Below, one piece after another: positions 51,701 through 60,295 of a DNA stretch of 64,000 nucleotides. The stretch's first letter is position 1. Each line of letters begins with the position of its first letter. This stretch comes from JAEUMD01 sp036768475. Its GTDB lineage: Bacteria > Pseudomonadota > Alphaproteobacteria > Rhizobiales > Hyphomicrobiaceae. The stretch lies in the NCBI GenBank assembly GCA_036768475.1, contig DAIPMW010000005.1:131479-195478 (forward strand), written 5' to 3'. The position numbers and the translations under genes were made by a program. A model generated the notes under the pieces. It was not told the origin of the DNA. It ran no database searches and saw only the letters and a program-made list of their open reading frames with translations.

Positions 51701-52207
51701 ATGACCATCATCAAGCCAACCGAATTGACGCGTCGATCCATCCTCGTTCTCGCAGGCTTAACCGGGATCGTCAGCGTCACTTCCGTAGCAGTCGTGCAGG
51801 CGCAAGAAATGCCAAGTGTTGACGTCTTCCGCCATCCGAGCTGCGATTGCTGTGGCCGCTGGGTTGAACACCTGCGCCAAAACGGTTTTGCCGTGAAGGT
51901 TGCCGAAGCCACCGACATGCAGAGCATCAAGAGAGCAGCCGGCGTTCCGCCTGAACTTGCCGCATGCCATACCGCAAAGGTTGACGGCTATGTCATCGAA
52001 GGGCACGTTCCCGCCTCTGCCATGAAGCGTCTCCTTGCGGAACGGCCGCAAGGTCGTGGTCTCGCCGTTCCGGGTATGCCTGAGGGATCGCCGGGCATGG
52101 AGGGCGCGGCACCTGTTGTCTACGACGTCATTCTCTTCGATAGCGGAATTTCAACGGTCTATGGCCGTTACAAAGGAGAAAAAGCTGCCTTGGAATCGGA
52201 CCGCTGA
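51701..52207 (+). CDS. DUF411 metal-binding protein
   Basis: A 168-residue secreted protein of the DUF411 family, common in copper-resistance loci. It has a signal peptide (LTRRSILVLAGLTG, possibly Tat-like), then VDVFRHPSCDCCGRWVEHLRQNGF, whose C-x-C-C set is the presumed metal site, and CHTAKVDGYVIEGHVPASAMKRLL. The C-terminal extension is Gly/Pro-rich. It is the last gene of the plus-strand copper operon. Confidence 0.85.
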   Translation: MTIIKPTELTRRSILVLAGLTGIVSVTSVAVVQAQEMPSVDVFRHPSCDCCGRWVEHLRQNGFAVKVAEATDMQSIKRAAGVPPELAACHTAKVDGYVIEGHVPASAMKRLLAERPQGRGLAVPGMPEGSPGMEGAAPVVYDVILFDSGISTVYGRYKGEKAALESDR

Positions 52208-52210
52208 GGA

Positions 52211-52318
52211 GATGCGCCAGATTGCGTTCATGTTTGGCGGAAAGATGCATACGATCCAGTACCTTGTTTCGAGCATATTTTTCATGCTGAACCGCTGCAC
52301 ACTTCAGCGAAATATGCG
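52211..52318 (+). repeat. Dispersed structured repeat, family A, copy A2
   Basis: Follows the DUF411 stop within four bases. The second hairpin has GCATATTT (52273-52280) pairing AAATATGC (52310-52317); copy A1 has GCATGTTT/AAACATGC, so a G-C pair is replaced by A-T while pairing is kept. The inner GCTGAA/TTCAGC stem is conserved. The first hairpin is degraded in this copy. Confidence 0.8.
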
Positions 52319-52410
52319 CTACGTCCAACGACCTTCCCGATGTCATCGCGAACGAGAGCAACGTCGTTGGTGCAGCGCGAATGCACGCATGGGTTATTGC
52401 CATCGCTACC

Positions 52411-53862
52411 TCATTGCACACGGATGACACCCATCATGCCGGCGGCCTGGTGCTCCAGTATGTGGCAGTGGAACATCCAATCACCGGGATTGTCGGCGAC
52501 GAAGGCTATCTCGACCCGCTCGCGGGGGGACATGAGCACCGTATCCTGCCACTCGCGATGCGTGGTCTTGACCTTATTCCGGGAGATCACGCGGAATGAA
52601 TGGCCGTGCAGGTGGATCGGGTGTGGCCATGCCGTCATGTTCGTCATGGCCAGAACATGCGTGCGGCCACGCGCTAGCGTCAACATGGGCTTCATGACGT
52701 GACCTTCGGCGGCGACGCCGTTAATGCGCCAGATGCGACCCGAGTGCATCATGCCCATCATGGAGCCCATCCCTCTGCCCGTGTCCGTTCCTCCATCCGT
52801 GCCGCCGCCCATCTCGCGCTCGATCATCATGCCCATCATGCCGCCCTGAAACGCGACCTCATGCCGGAGGGCATTGGTAAGATCGGGCTCCGGCATGGTG
52901 TTGGCGGGCAGTGCGAATGGCGCGTCGAGCCGTGACTCGCGCAGCGCCGTGCCGTCATAAACGAGATCCACGAGCCGATAGGCCTGCCGGCGATAAAAGC
53001 TGTCGATGACGGTAAAGCGCTCACCGGGTTTGCCGAGCATATCGATCACCAGGTCGGCGCGCATGGCGGGGCCGAGTTCAAGGCGATTTTGCAGCGGGTG
53101 CGGATCGACAGGTTGGCCGTCATAGGCGATTACGATTGGCTCGTGGCCGGCGAACTCAAGGCCGAAGATGCGGGCGTTGGCGGCATTGATCAGGCGCAGC
53201 CGGATTCGCTCGCCATGCCTGACGCTGAAGGCATCGGGTACGCGGCCATTGATCGTCACCGTATTGCCGATACGGCCGGCATGGCTGGCATCCATCGTGT
53301 TGCCGAAGCCGTCGTCGATCTGCGCGCTCTTGGTGAGACGCCAATCGTCAAGCACCCAGGTCACGTCGCGGTCGACCTTGATGGGTTCGGCTTCCTCGAT
53401 GATCAACGGACCATAAAGGCCGCGTCCCACCTGCTCGGAGGAGAGCATGTGCGGGTGGTACCAGTAGGTGCCGGCATCAGGCAGGTCGAACGAGTAGAGG
53501 AAGGCCTCGCCGGGTCCGATCGGCTTCTGGGTGAGGTGGGGCACGCCGTCCATGGCGTTGGGCAGGCGGATGCCATGCCAATGCACCGTCGTCTCCTGCG
53601 ACAGGCGGTTCTCCACCTCGATTGTCAGGCGGTCGCCTTGCCTGAAGCGCAGTTCCGGTCCCGGAACTATGCCATTGTACGACCACACGCGCGTTTTGGG
53701 ATATGGGTCGCCAACGAGCCCGGCATAAGCTTCAGCAGGCACGAGACGTCGTTTCGTTGTGCCGGCAGTCGCGCGCGCCGCCAGCACGCTTGCGGCCAGT
53801 GTGCCAGTTGCTCCTACCAGGAATGCTCGCCGATCGATCGAGGTGTGCAATTCTCGCCTCAT
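52411..53862 (-). CDS. Multicopper oxidase, CueO/CotA-like (Tat-exported)
   Basis: A 483-residue copper oxidase on the opposite strand from the rest of the island. The Tat signal is DRRAFLVGATG. Ligand motifs TVHWHG, YWYHPHM, HPIHLHGHSF and the C-terminal HCHILEHQAAGM are intact. A Met-rich loop (GGMMGMMIEREMGG, then GSMMGMM) near residues 360-395 corresponds to the Cu(I)-binding insert of CueO-type enzymes. GGAAGG precedes the ATG at 53862; readings further upstream lack similarity. Second copper oxidase of the locus. Confidence 0.9.
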   Translation of the reverse strand: MRRELHTSIDRRAFLVGATGTLAASVLAARATAGTTKRRLVPAEAYAGLVGDPYPKTRVWSYNGIVPGPELRFRQGDRLTIEVENRLSQETTVHWHGIRLPNAMDGVPHLTQKPIGPGEAFLYSFDLPDAGTYWYHPHMLSSEQVGRGLYGPLIIEEAEPIKVDRDVTWVLDDWRLTKSAQIDDGFGNTMDASHAGRIGNTVTINGRVPDAFSVRHGERIRLRLINAANARIFGLEFAGHEPIVIAYDGQPVDPHPLQNRLELGPAMRADLVIDMLGKPGERFTVIDSFYRRQAYRLVDLVYDGTALRESRLDAPFALPANTMPEPDLTNALRHEVAFQGGMMGMMIEREMGGGTDGGTDTGRGMGSMMGMMHSGRIWRINGVAAEGHVMKPMLTLARGRTHVLAMTNMTAWPHPIHLHGHSFRVISRNKVKTTHREWQDTVLMSPRERVEIAFVADNPGDWMFHCHILEHQAAGMMGVIRVQ

Positions 53863-54254
53863 GACGCCAACCTTCCATTTCTTGAATAAGGCTGCGGGGC
53901 ACTGGCATTGCATCCTCGCGGATGTCCCGCGATAGCCCAGGCCTACCTGAAGCTGCACCCGGTGTTTTGCCAGATTGATGCGCTGTCAGCGCATTGCACT
54001 GCAAACTCGCAGTCCCAGCATATACCCGGCTTTGAGGTCGGAGTATGCCGACGCACCTCTGGCGGATATCGTCGGTCAGCCGTGCAGAACGTTCGCCTTT
54101 GAACTCCGTTTATCGGCGTGCAGCTTACACATTTTATCTGCATCGGGCGCGCCAAGCCTTGCAGTAACGCCACCACGGAGACATGTTAAGTCTGCTCCGT
54201 CTCGGACATGGAAAACGCCACGAATAGATCGGGCCAGCCAGTTGGAGAAGCGGC

Positions 54255-54714
54255 ATGTCACAAGAAATGATCTTGATGTCGCATCCTGCAGCCGGTGTAC
54301 TCGCCATTATTGCGGCAGTTTGGGTGCTTGCTGAAACGCTCAACGTCTCCGAAGCCAACGTGGCTCGCATCCGCATTGCCAGCTTGGTGTCGGCAGTCAT
54401 GACGTGGGCTTCCTACATCGTCGGGGGTTACTGGTACGTCCTTTACTACGCCCCAGACAAGGCATTGATAAAAGCGGGGCCATGGCCTTTCGCGCATAGC
54501 TTCTTCATGGAGACCAAGGAACACGTATTTCTATCGCTGTTGCTGATCGCCACGTATCTGCCTATCGCCGCCTTCGGAAACCTCGTCTCAAGCAGGGGCG
54601 CGCGACAGCTCGTGATGTGGTCTGCCGCCCTCATCATGCTTCTCGGGCTGGGTATGGAAAGGTGCCGGCGCCTTCATTGCCATGGGCGCCAAGGTTGCAC
54701 TCATCGCCAAATAA
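54255..54714 (+). pseudogene. Frameshifted membrane protein of the copper island
   Basis: A membrane protein (AAGVLAIIAAVWVLAETLNV, LVSAVMTWASYIVGGYWYVLYY, then two more helices) whose frame breaks at the A-run 54658-54660. Removing one A restores a last hydrophobic helix, GAGAFIAMGAKVALIAK, and a stop at 54714 just before the next gene's ribosome site. As written, the frame runs on to 54749 with a Cys/His/Arg-rich, non-membrane tail. Either a real frameshift or a base error. No family recognised. Confidence 0.55.
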
Positions 54715-54745
54715 GTGCGGTTCCGATCTTGAAATGGAGACCGAC

Positions 54746-55104
54746 ATGAACTCGCCAATGGATCGTCGAGCCTCAGGCGACTTTGCGGCATACGATGTCG
54801 ATGTTGGTATCGGACGCTATGCAGCCAGTTTTGGTATCGCTTTGGGAATAACGAGCCTGGTCAATGCGCTCCTGGTGGTCCTCAAGGAAACGTACCAAAC
54901 GACCGTCTTGGCCGCGATGACGGCCGCCACCGGGCATCATTGGGTTAGTCAGGGCGTCATCGACCTTGCCGTATTTCTGGTCCTCGGCCTCGCTCTCGGC
55001 CGGACGAGTGATCGCTGGAACATGGCCACGGCGTGATCCTGGCGTGGCTGCTGGGCGGCACGGTCATCGGCTCGGCCGTGATTGCCGGCTTCTTCGTCCA
55101 GTAG
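54746..55104 (+). pseudogene. Second frameshifted membrane protein
   Basis: Starting after GGAGACCGAC, the frame gives a 96-residue membrane protein (ASFGIALGITSLVNALLVVL; GVIDLAVFLVLGLALG) that stops at 55036. Another frame, open from about 55011, continues EHGHGVILAWLLGG and TVIGSAVIAGFF to a stop at 55104, which looks like the missing last helix. So a one-base shift near 55010-55020 is likely. Together with the frameshift just upstream this suggests a decaying pair, or a stretch of poor sequence. Confidence 0.5.
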
Positions 55105-55135
55105 CGCAAAGATCGCTCACCAACAGAGCAGCGAC

Positions 55136-55258
55136 TAGAGCAGGTCAGGTTTTGATTGAATCACGTCTGGCCGTTTTGGCCTGCTCTATCTCTTTGTTTG
55201 AGAGCCTCAATCACGACCACGACGGAAGCAGTCGTGCTTGCGTCGAAGCAGTGATCAG
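55136..55258 (-). repeat. Dispersed structured repeat, family B, copy B3
   Basis: In minus orientation it starts next to the LysR stop (55255-55257) with GAGCCTGATC and ends in CTAGA at 55136. The main hairpin is CGACGCAAGCA/TGCTTCCGTCG. Compared with the other copies a T-A pair has become C-G, keeping the stem, with one new C-C mismatch. The far stem AGAGCAGG is intact. Confidence 0.8.
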
Positions 55259-56178
55259 GCTCGCTTTGCGTCACTTTCATCATGCGCGTCGATCAGCCCC
55301 TGCCAGAGCTCGGTGAATAGTTCCTTGGTTATCGTGTTCGGCTTGCCGAAGGCGTAATAGTCGATCGTGACCGGTTGATCGTGGTTCACAATCGGAATGG
55401 CAACGCGCCCATCGAGGTCGGACTTGACCTTCGACGCCGGCAAGATCCCTGATCCAAGTCCTAGTGCCGCCCATTCCCCGACCACGCGATAGCTGCTTGC
55501 TTCTCCCGGATATCGGTGTAGCGTTATGTTTTCATCGTTGAAGTGTCGTTTGGTGACGCGCGTAAGACCGCACGCGTCAGGCACCAGGACGAATTCCTCG
55601 CCGGCAAGTTCAGCGAGGGCGACCTCTTTTCGCGCGTGCCAATGCGCCTCGTTCGACTGGTTGGGAACGAACAAAAGTGGATCTCTCTGGATGAGGGTAT
55701 AGACGCAGTCGGCCAGGTCCGGTGATTTTAGGTCGACGGGCGCGACGACAAGATCAATCTGCTGATTACGGAGCAACTTGCACAGATCGTCGAGGTTCTC
55801 CTCGCGATAGACCATCGTAACCTCGGGATGAAGGCTACTGAAATACTGCAGGACTCCCATCGTCTGTTCGATTCCAACAACGGGAGAGAAACCGATCTTG
55901 ATCGTGCCGGTCGTGCCTCTGCCGTGGCGCTCGGCGCACTCGCTGATACGAGAGACCGCCGTCAAGACCTCACGGACCACCGGCAATATCGTTTCTCCGA
56001 ACGCCGTCAGCCGCACAGAACGGGTCGTGCGGTTGAAGATCTTATGACCTAGCTCAGCCTCCAGTTGGGCAATTGCGTTGGAAAGTGTCGGTTGCGTGCT
56101 GGCGCACCGCGCCGCTGCAGCGACGAACGACCCTTCCTCCTGGACTGCAGCGACATATTTGAGCTGTTGTAGGTTCAT
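55255..56178 (-). CDS. LysR-family regulator divergent from mtoX (OxyR-like group)
   Basis: A 307-residue LysR protein: N-terminal HTH (FVAAAARCASTQPTLSNAIAQLEAELG, about 18-44) and the substrate-binding-like effector domain. Overall it resembles the OxyR branch, and VLVPDACGLTRVT has a Cys near the OxyR sensing position, but I do not see the second redox Cys, so peroxide sensing is uncertain. It is divergent from mtoX by 250 bp, a typical LysR-target arrangement, so it may control the methanethiol genes. GGAG precedes the ATG at 56178. Confidence 0.8.
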   Translation of the reverse strand: MNLQQLKYVAAVQEEGSFVAAAARCASTQPTLSNAIAQLEAELGHKIFNRTTRSVRLTAFGETILPVVREVLTAVSRISECAERHGRGTTGTIKIGFSPVVGIEQTMGVLQYFSSLHPEVTMVYREENLDDLCKLLRNQQIDLVVAPVDLKSPDLADCVYTLIQRDPLLFVPNQSNEAHWHARKEVALAELAGEEFVLVPDACGLTRVTKRHFNDENITLHRYPGEASSYRVVGEWAALGLGSGILPASKVKSDLDGRVAIPIVNHDQPVTIDYYAFGKPNTITKELFTELWQGLIDAHDESDAKRA

Positions 56179-56277
56179 GGTGAGGCTCCGGACATATTCA
56201 ATTTTTCTCAGCTTGGGCCAGCAGAGAGGATCAGATCCTGACAGGCGCACCATCCTAACTCACTGAGTTCGCTATAA

Positions 56278-56291
56278 GCCAATTTATTGGC
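56278..56291. promoter_or_regulatory. Palindrome in the LysR/mtoX divergent region
   Basis: GCCAAT-TT-ATTGGC is a perfect 14-bp palindrome roughly midway between the divergent genes, in an AT-rich stretch with CTATCTATAG just downstream (56298-56307). Candidate LysR binding site for mtoX control. Confidence 0.45.
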
Positions 56292-56428
56292 AAAATCTAT
56301 CTATAGTATTTGGAAATATAATTTCACCTGTGCGGCCCATCCACGTAGCATCTTAGACGATTTGGCCTCGAACAAGCAGGTGTCCGACCTGCAACCATAA
56401 GAAGGCCTGACAAGAGGAGGAAATCGCG

Positions 56429-57745
56429 ATGAAATCATTGATTATGAGTGCCTGTGCCGTGGCATTGCTCCTAGGCGGCGGGATTCACACCGCAAATGCG
56501 GACGAGACGTGCAATTCGCCGTTTACTGCAGCCCTCATCAAGGGCCAGGAAGAGTACCTTCACGTGTGGACGTTGGGCATGAAGGGTGTCGGTGACGAGT
56601 CCGATAAGCTCGTCACGATCGACGTCGTTCCTGGCTCTCCCACCTATGGCAAGGTCGTGGACTCACTTTCCGTCGGCGGCAGAGGCGAAGCGCACCATAT
56701 GGGGTTTTCGGACGATCGTCGATACTTGTGGGCCGGTCGGCTTGATGACAACAAGATTTTCATTTTCGACATTCAGGATCCGGCCAAGCCGAAGCTGCAC
56801 AAGACGATCTCCGATCTTGCGGACAAGACCGACTTCGTCGGACCGCATACGTTTTATGCCATGCCGGGCCGGATGGTTGTGCAGGCGCTGTCGAACGCAA
56901 AGGACCATACCGGTGCGACCGGTTTGATCGTGTACTCCAACAATGGCGACATGGTCTCGACGCACCCCATGCCGGGAGCCGAGATGAACGGCGATGCGTA
57001 CGGCTATGACATCGGCATCAACCCGGGCCAGAACGTGATGCTGACCTCCAGCTTCACCGGTTGGACAAACTACATGATGGACCTGGGCACGCTGGTCAAA
57101 GACGCCGAGGCGATGAAGAATTTCGGAAACACGATGGCTGTCTGGGACGTCAAGTCGATGAAGCCCATCAAGGTGCTGTCTGTGCCGGGAGCGCCTCTCG
57201 AAATTCGCTGGTCATTGAAGCCGGGCGACGATTGGGCGTTAACGGCAACGGCGTTGACGTCGAAGCTCTGGCTCGTCCGCAAGGATGACAAGGGCGAATG
57301 GCAGGCAAAGGATGTTGCAACCGTGGGCGATCCGTCGAAAATTCCGCTGCCCGTCGACATCTCGATCGCAGCAGACGGCAAGCACCTGTGGGTCAACACG
57401 TTCATGGACGGCACCACGCGCCTATTTGATATTTCGAACGTCGAAGCGCCCAAGGAGGTCTACTCCAAGAAGATCGGCAACCAGGTCAACATGGTTTCGC
57501 AAAGCTGGGACGGCAAGCGCGTCTATTTCACGACCTCGCTGCTGGCCAACTGGGACAAGAAGGGTGATGAAAACGATCAGTTCCTGAAGGTCTATGATTG
57601 GGATGGCAAAGAGCTCAAGGAGCGCTTCTCGGTCGACTTCATCGCGGAAAAGCTGGGTCGCGCACATCACATGAAGTTCTCTGCCCGTCCTAACTCCAAG
57701 GCCATAGGGTCGACGATGGATGTCTACCGGTCGTTGCTGAACTAG
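56429..57745 (+). CDS. mtoX: Methanethiol oxidase (selenium-binding protein family)
   Basis: A 438-residue periplasmic enzyme of the SBP56 family with a signal peptide (ending near TANAD, residue 25). It oxidises methanethiol with O2 to formaldehyde, H2S and H2O2 and is copper-dependent in Hyphomicrobium. Conserved segments include RGEAHHMGFSDDRRYLWAG, GPHTFYAMPGRM, PLEIRWSLKPG and GRAHHMKFS; the paired His motifs are likely metal ligands. The following SCO-like and MauG-like genes match the mtoX cluster I recall from Hyphomicrobium. AGGAGG precedes the ATG. Its TAG stop is the first three bases of repeat B4. Confidence 0.93.
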   Translation: MKSLIMSACAVALLLGGGIHTANADETCNSPFTAALIKGQEEYLHVWTLGMKGVGDESDKLVTIDVVPGSPTYGKVVDSLSVGGRGEAHHMGFSDDRRYLWAGRLDDNKIFIFDIQDPAKPKLHKTISDLADKTDFVGPHTFYAMPGRMVVQALSNAKDHTGATGLIVYSNNGDMVSTHPMPGAEMNGDAYGYDIGINPGQNVMLTSSFTGWTNYMMDLGTLVKDAEAMKNFGNTMAVWDVKSMKPIKVLSVPGAPLEIRWSLKPGDDWALTATALTSKLWLVRKDDKGEWQAKDVATVGDPSKIPLPVDISIAADGKHLWVNTFMDGTTRLFDISNVEAPKEVYSKKIGNQVNMVSQSWDGKRVYFTTSLLANWDKKGDENDQFLKVYDWDGKELKERFSVDFIAEKLGRAHHMKFSARPNSKAIGSTMDVYRSLLN

Positions 57746-57871
57746 AGCCTGATCGGCTTCGATGGAAGCACGACTGCTTCCATCGAAGCTGGAATTGAGG
57801 CTCTCAAAATAAAGAGATGGAGCAGGCGACAACGGCCTGACGTGCTTCAATCAAAGCCTGACTTGCTCTAG
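57743..57871 (+). repeat. Dispersed structured repeat, family B, copy B4
   Basis: It starts with the mtoX stop codon itself (TAGAGCCTGATC), has the hairpin CGATGGAAGCA-CGAC-TGCTTCCATCG, GGAATTGAGGCTCTC pairing back, then GGAGCAGG and TTGCTCTAG at the end. It sits inside the mtoX cluster, 29 bp before the SCO-like gene, so it may reduce expression of the downstream genes or set transcript ends. Confidence 0.85.
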
Positions 57872-57900
57872 CGCGCTAACTCTTAACTACTCAAGGTGAC

Positions 57901-58608
57901 ATGGCTTCCTCCTGTCTCTTGAAGCTCAGCCGCGTTCTCGCCATCGCCACCATAATGGGCCTCCCGTCTGCGGTGGTGGCAAACGAGAGCGCGGCTGATG
58001 TTTCGCCATTTCCACGCCCCGGAACCTATGAACTCGCGCGCATCTTCAAGGCGCCGGACAACTGGGTGCTGGAAGAATCGTCGTGGTGGCCGCATCGCCT
58101 ATCGAGCTATACGAGCGGCAAGATCACGCTATTGAGTTTCTTTTACTCGACGTGCCGTGATCCCGAGGGCTGCCCTGCGCTATGGTCGATGTTCGAGTCG
58201 GTCCACGATCTGGTCAACAAGGACGCCAAGCTGCACGGCAAGGTGCGCTTGGTTCTGATAAGTCTGGATCCGCGTGTCGACACACCACGCAACCTTCAGG
58301 TCTTCGCCACGGCGCGCCGGGATACGCAGCGCACCGCGCCATGGCATTTTCTCACCACATGGTCAGACTGGTTCCTGGGATCGATCCTGGACGGTTTCGG
58401 TCAGGCGGCGGCGCGGGATTTGGACGCGAACGGCAACCCTGTCACCACCATTAGCCACCAGGTGAAGTTCTATCTGATGGATCGGTCATCATGGGTGCGA
58501 GAAATCTATTCTTCTGCATTTGTGACACCTGAGATCATCGCGAATGATATCCGGACGTTGTTGCTCGAAGCAGAAGCGCGCCCTCCACCTGACAGTCGGA
58601 CAAAATGA
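57901..58608 (+). CDS. SCO1/SenC-like copper-delivery protein of the mtoX cluster
   Basis: A 235-residue exported thioredoxin-fold protein (signal peptide to about residue 27). The copper site is unusual: STCRDPEGCPALW has C-x5-C where SCO proteins have C-x3-C. VRLVLISLDPRVDTPRNL and a later TTISHQVKFYLMD, whose His may be the third ligand, match the SCO fold. It probably loads copper into MtoX. AAGGTGAC precedes the ATG. The MauG-like gene begins 10 bases after its stop. Confidence 0.83.
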   Translation: MASSCLLKLSRVLAIATIMGLPSAVVANESAADVSPFPRPGTYELARIFKAPDNWVLEESSWWPHRLSSYTSGKITLLSFFYSTCRDPEGCPALWSMFESVHDLVNKDAKLHGKVRLVLISLDPRVDTPRNLQVFATARRDTQRTAPWHFLTTWSDWFLGSILDGFGQAAARDLDANGNPVTTISHQVKFYLMDRSSWVREIYSSAFVTPEIIANDIRTLLLEAEARPPPDSRTK

Positions 58609-58618
58609 GGTAAATGCC

Positions 58619-59752
58619 GTGAACGCCAAAGCGCATGCCTTTTTACTGATCGTTCTGATCGCTGGGTCCATCTTTTCTGGCAAGCTCGCTGTGTCCGCGG
58701 ACAATGCCGAGCATAACGAGCGCATCGAACTCGTGGCGCCACTCGGCCTGCCGTCGATTCCCGCAAAATATGCGCGTGTGTCAGCAGCCAAGGTAGAGCT
58801 CGGTCGCAAACTGTTTTTCGATCGCCGGCTCTCGTTCAATAACACCCTTTCGTGCGCTATGTGTCACTTGGTAGACGATGCGTTCGCCTCTACGCAGTCA
58901 AGAAGGGCCATCGGCATGGAGGGGCGTACACTTCGACGTAATGCACCCTCATTGCTCAACGTCGTCTACCAGCGCTCGTTCTTCCATGACGGACGCGAGA
59001 CCCATCTGGATCTGCAAGTGTGGATGCCTTTCCTCGCCGCCGACGAAATGGCCAATCCATCCATGGGCTATGTGCTCGATCGCATTGGTGAGCTCGACGA
59101 TTACGCGCAGCGTTTCGAGCGCATCTACCCCGACCAGGGAATCTCGATTCTGTCGGTCGCCGATGCGATTGCGACATATGAGGCAACGCTTGTGTCGGGC
59201 AATTCGCGATTCGACCGCTGGTACTTCGGTAAGGAGAAAGATGCGCTGACCGAATCGGAAAAGTCCGGCTTCCAGATCTTTACCGGAAAGGGTGGGTGCA
59301 GCTCCTGCCATACGATCGATGGTGACACGGCACTGTTTACCGACCATCAGTTCCACAACACGGGAATTGGGTACCGCGCCTCGATGCATTCGGACCAAAT
59401 GTATGTCATTCCGCTCGCTCCTGGTGTCGAGACCAGGATGTCGCTGCAGACAATCGACACGTTTGGCGAGAAGCTTCAAAACGACGTCGGCCGTTTTGAG
59501 GTGACGCATGTCGAAAGTGACCGTTGGGCCTACAAGACGCCGAGCCTGCGCAACGTCTCGCGCACGCGTCCCTATATGCACGACGGATCGATTGCCACTC
59601 TTGAAGATGTGGTCGAATATTACGGCACTGGCACGGCGGGCCGGAACGTTGGCAGTGGCGCCCTCACGCATATCGATTTGTCCGCCGATGAGAAGGCCGA
59701 TCTCGTCGCCTTCTTGAAGTCGTTGGATGGGGACGACCGCGCACGCCCCTGA
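58619..59752 (+). CDS. Di-heme cytochrome c peroxidase/MauG-like protein of the mtoX cluster
   Basis: A 377-residue periplasmic di-heme protein. Signal peptide HAFLLIVLIAGSIFSG, then heme sites CAMCH (near residue 82) and CSSCH (near 227). The frame around AFASTQSRRAIGMEGRTLRRNAPSLLNVVYQ and MHDGSIATLEDVVEYYGTG is typical of CcpA/MauG proteins. It may mature MtoX (as MauG does for methylamine dehydrogenase) or remove the H2O2 that MtoX makes. The GTG start at 58619 follows GAGG; earlier starts overlap the SCO gene. Confidence 0.87.
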   Translation: MNAKAHAFLLIVLIAGSIFSGKLAVSADNAEHNERIELVAPLGLPSIPAKYARVSAAKVELGRKLFFDRRLSFNNTLSCAMCHLVDDAFASTQSRRAIGMEGRTLRRNAPSLLNVVYQRSFFHDGRETHLDLQVWMPFLAADEMANPSMGYVLDRIGELDDYAQRFERIYPDQGISILSVADAIATYEATLVSGNSRFDRWYFGKEKDALTESEKSGFQIFTGKGGCSSCHTIDGDTALFTDHQFHNTGIGYRASMHSDQMYVIPLAPGVETRMSLQTIDTFGEKLQNDVGRFEVTHVESDRWAYKTPSLRNVSRTRPYMHDGSIATLEDVVEYYGTGTAGRNVGSGALTHIDLSADEKADLVAFLKSLDGDDRARP

Positions 59753-59760
59753 ATTGCGCT

Positions 59761-59870
59761 GAGCATGTTGAGCTGGAAGCGTGCCGCGATTCAGCGTGAA
59801 AAACATGCTCGAAACAAGGTGCTGGATCGCGTTCATGTTCCCATCAAACACGAACGCGATCTGATGCGCC
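59761..59870 (-). repeat. Dispersed structured repeat, family A, copy A3
   Basis: Inverted relative to A1 and A2. On the minus strand it starts GATCGCGTTCGTGTTT, pairs with GAACATGAACGCGAT, then CCAGCACCTTGTTTCGA and the second hairpin GAGCATGTT/AACATGCTC. This is the longest first stem of the four copies. It lies nine bases after the MauG-like gene. The rest of 59871-60295 is AT-rich with no gene; it presumably holds the porin promoter. Confidence 0.85.
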
Positions 59871-60295
59871 GATACAATAATGATCCACTCTCCTGAAGCT
59901 TCTTGCTGCGCGCGACGTGCAATGATTCGATTTGCCTGCGCGCATGCGTCGTCGACCAAGAACCATTAAAAAAATGAGCGAATGAATGGGTGTAATATAT
60001 TTGCATCATTTATGTCACATATAGCAAAATGCCGCTTCAATTATTGTCGATTGAAATTTGTGTTTCAGTCAGGGCACAGGTGGAAATATTCATCCTCAAA
60101 TTCAGTGAATTCGTATTGCTGCATGCGGGGACGCAGTCGCATAGATGATATGTTTTTCTCACACTAAAGGCCGTTCGGTAATTTTTTGTTTGGAGCGTTC
60201 GGAGGTCGTGCGGCTGAGCTTCAAGGGATGGCCAATAGGTTTGCTGTTTGGGTAACGGGTTCGACCTGACAGCACAAGAAAGGGAAATAGGGACA

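Noticed and set aside
55255..56178. Calling the LysR protein OxyR
   Set aside because: Only one of the two redox cysteines expected in OxyR is visible.
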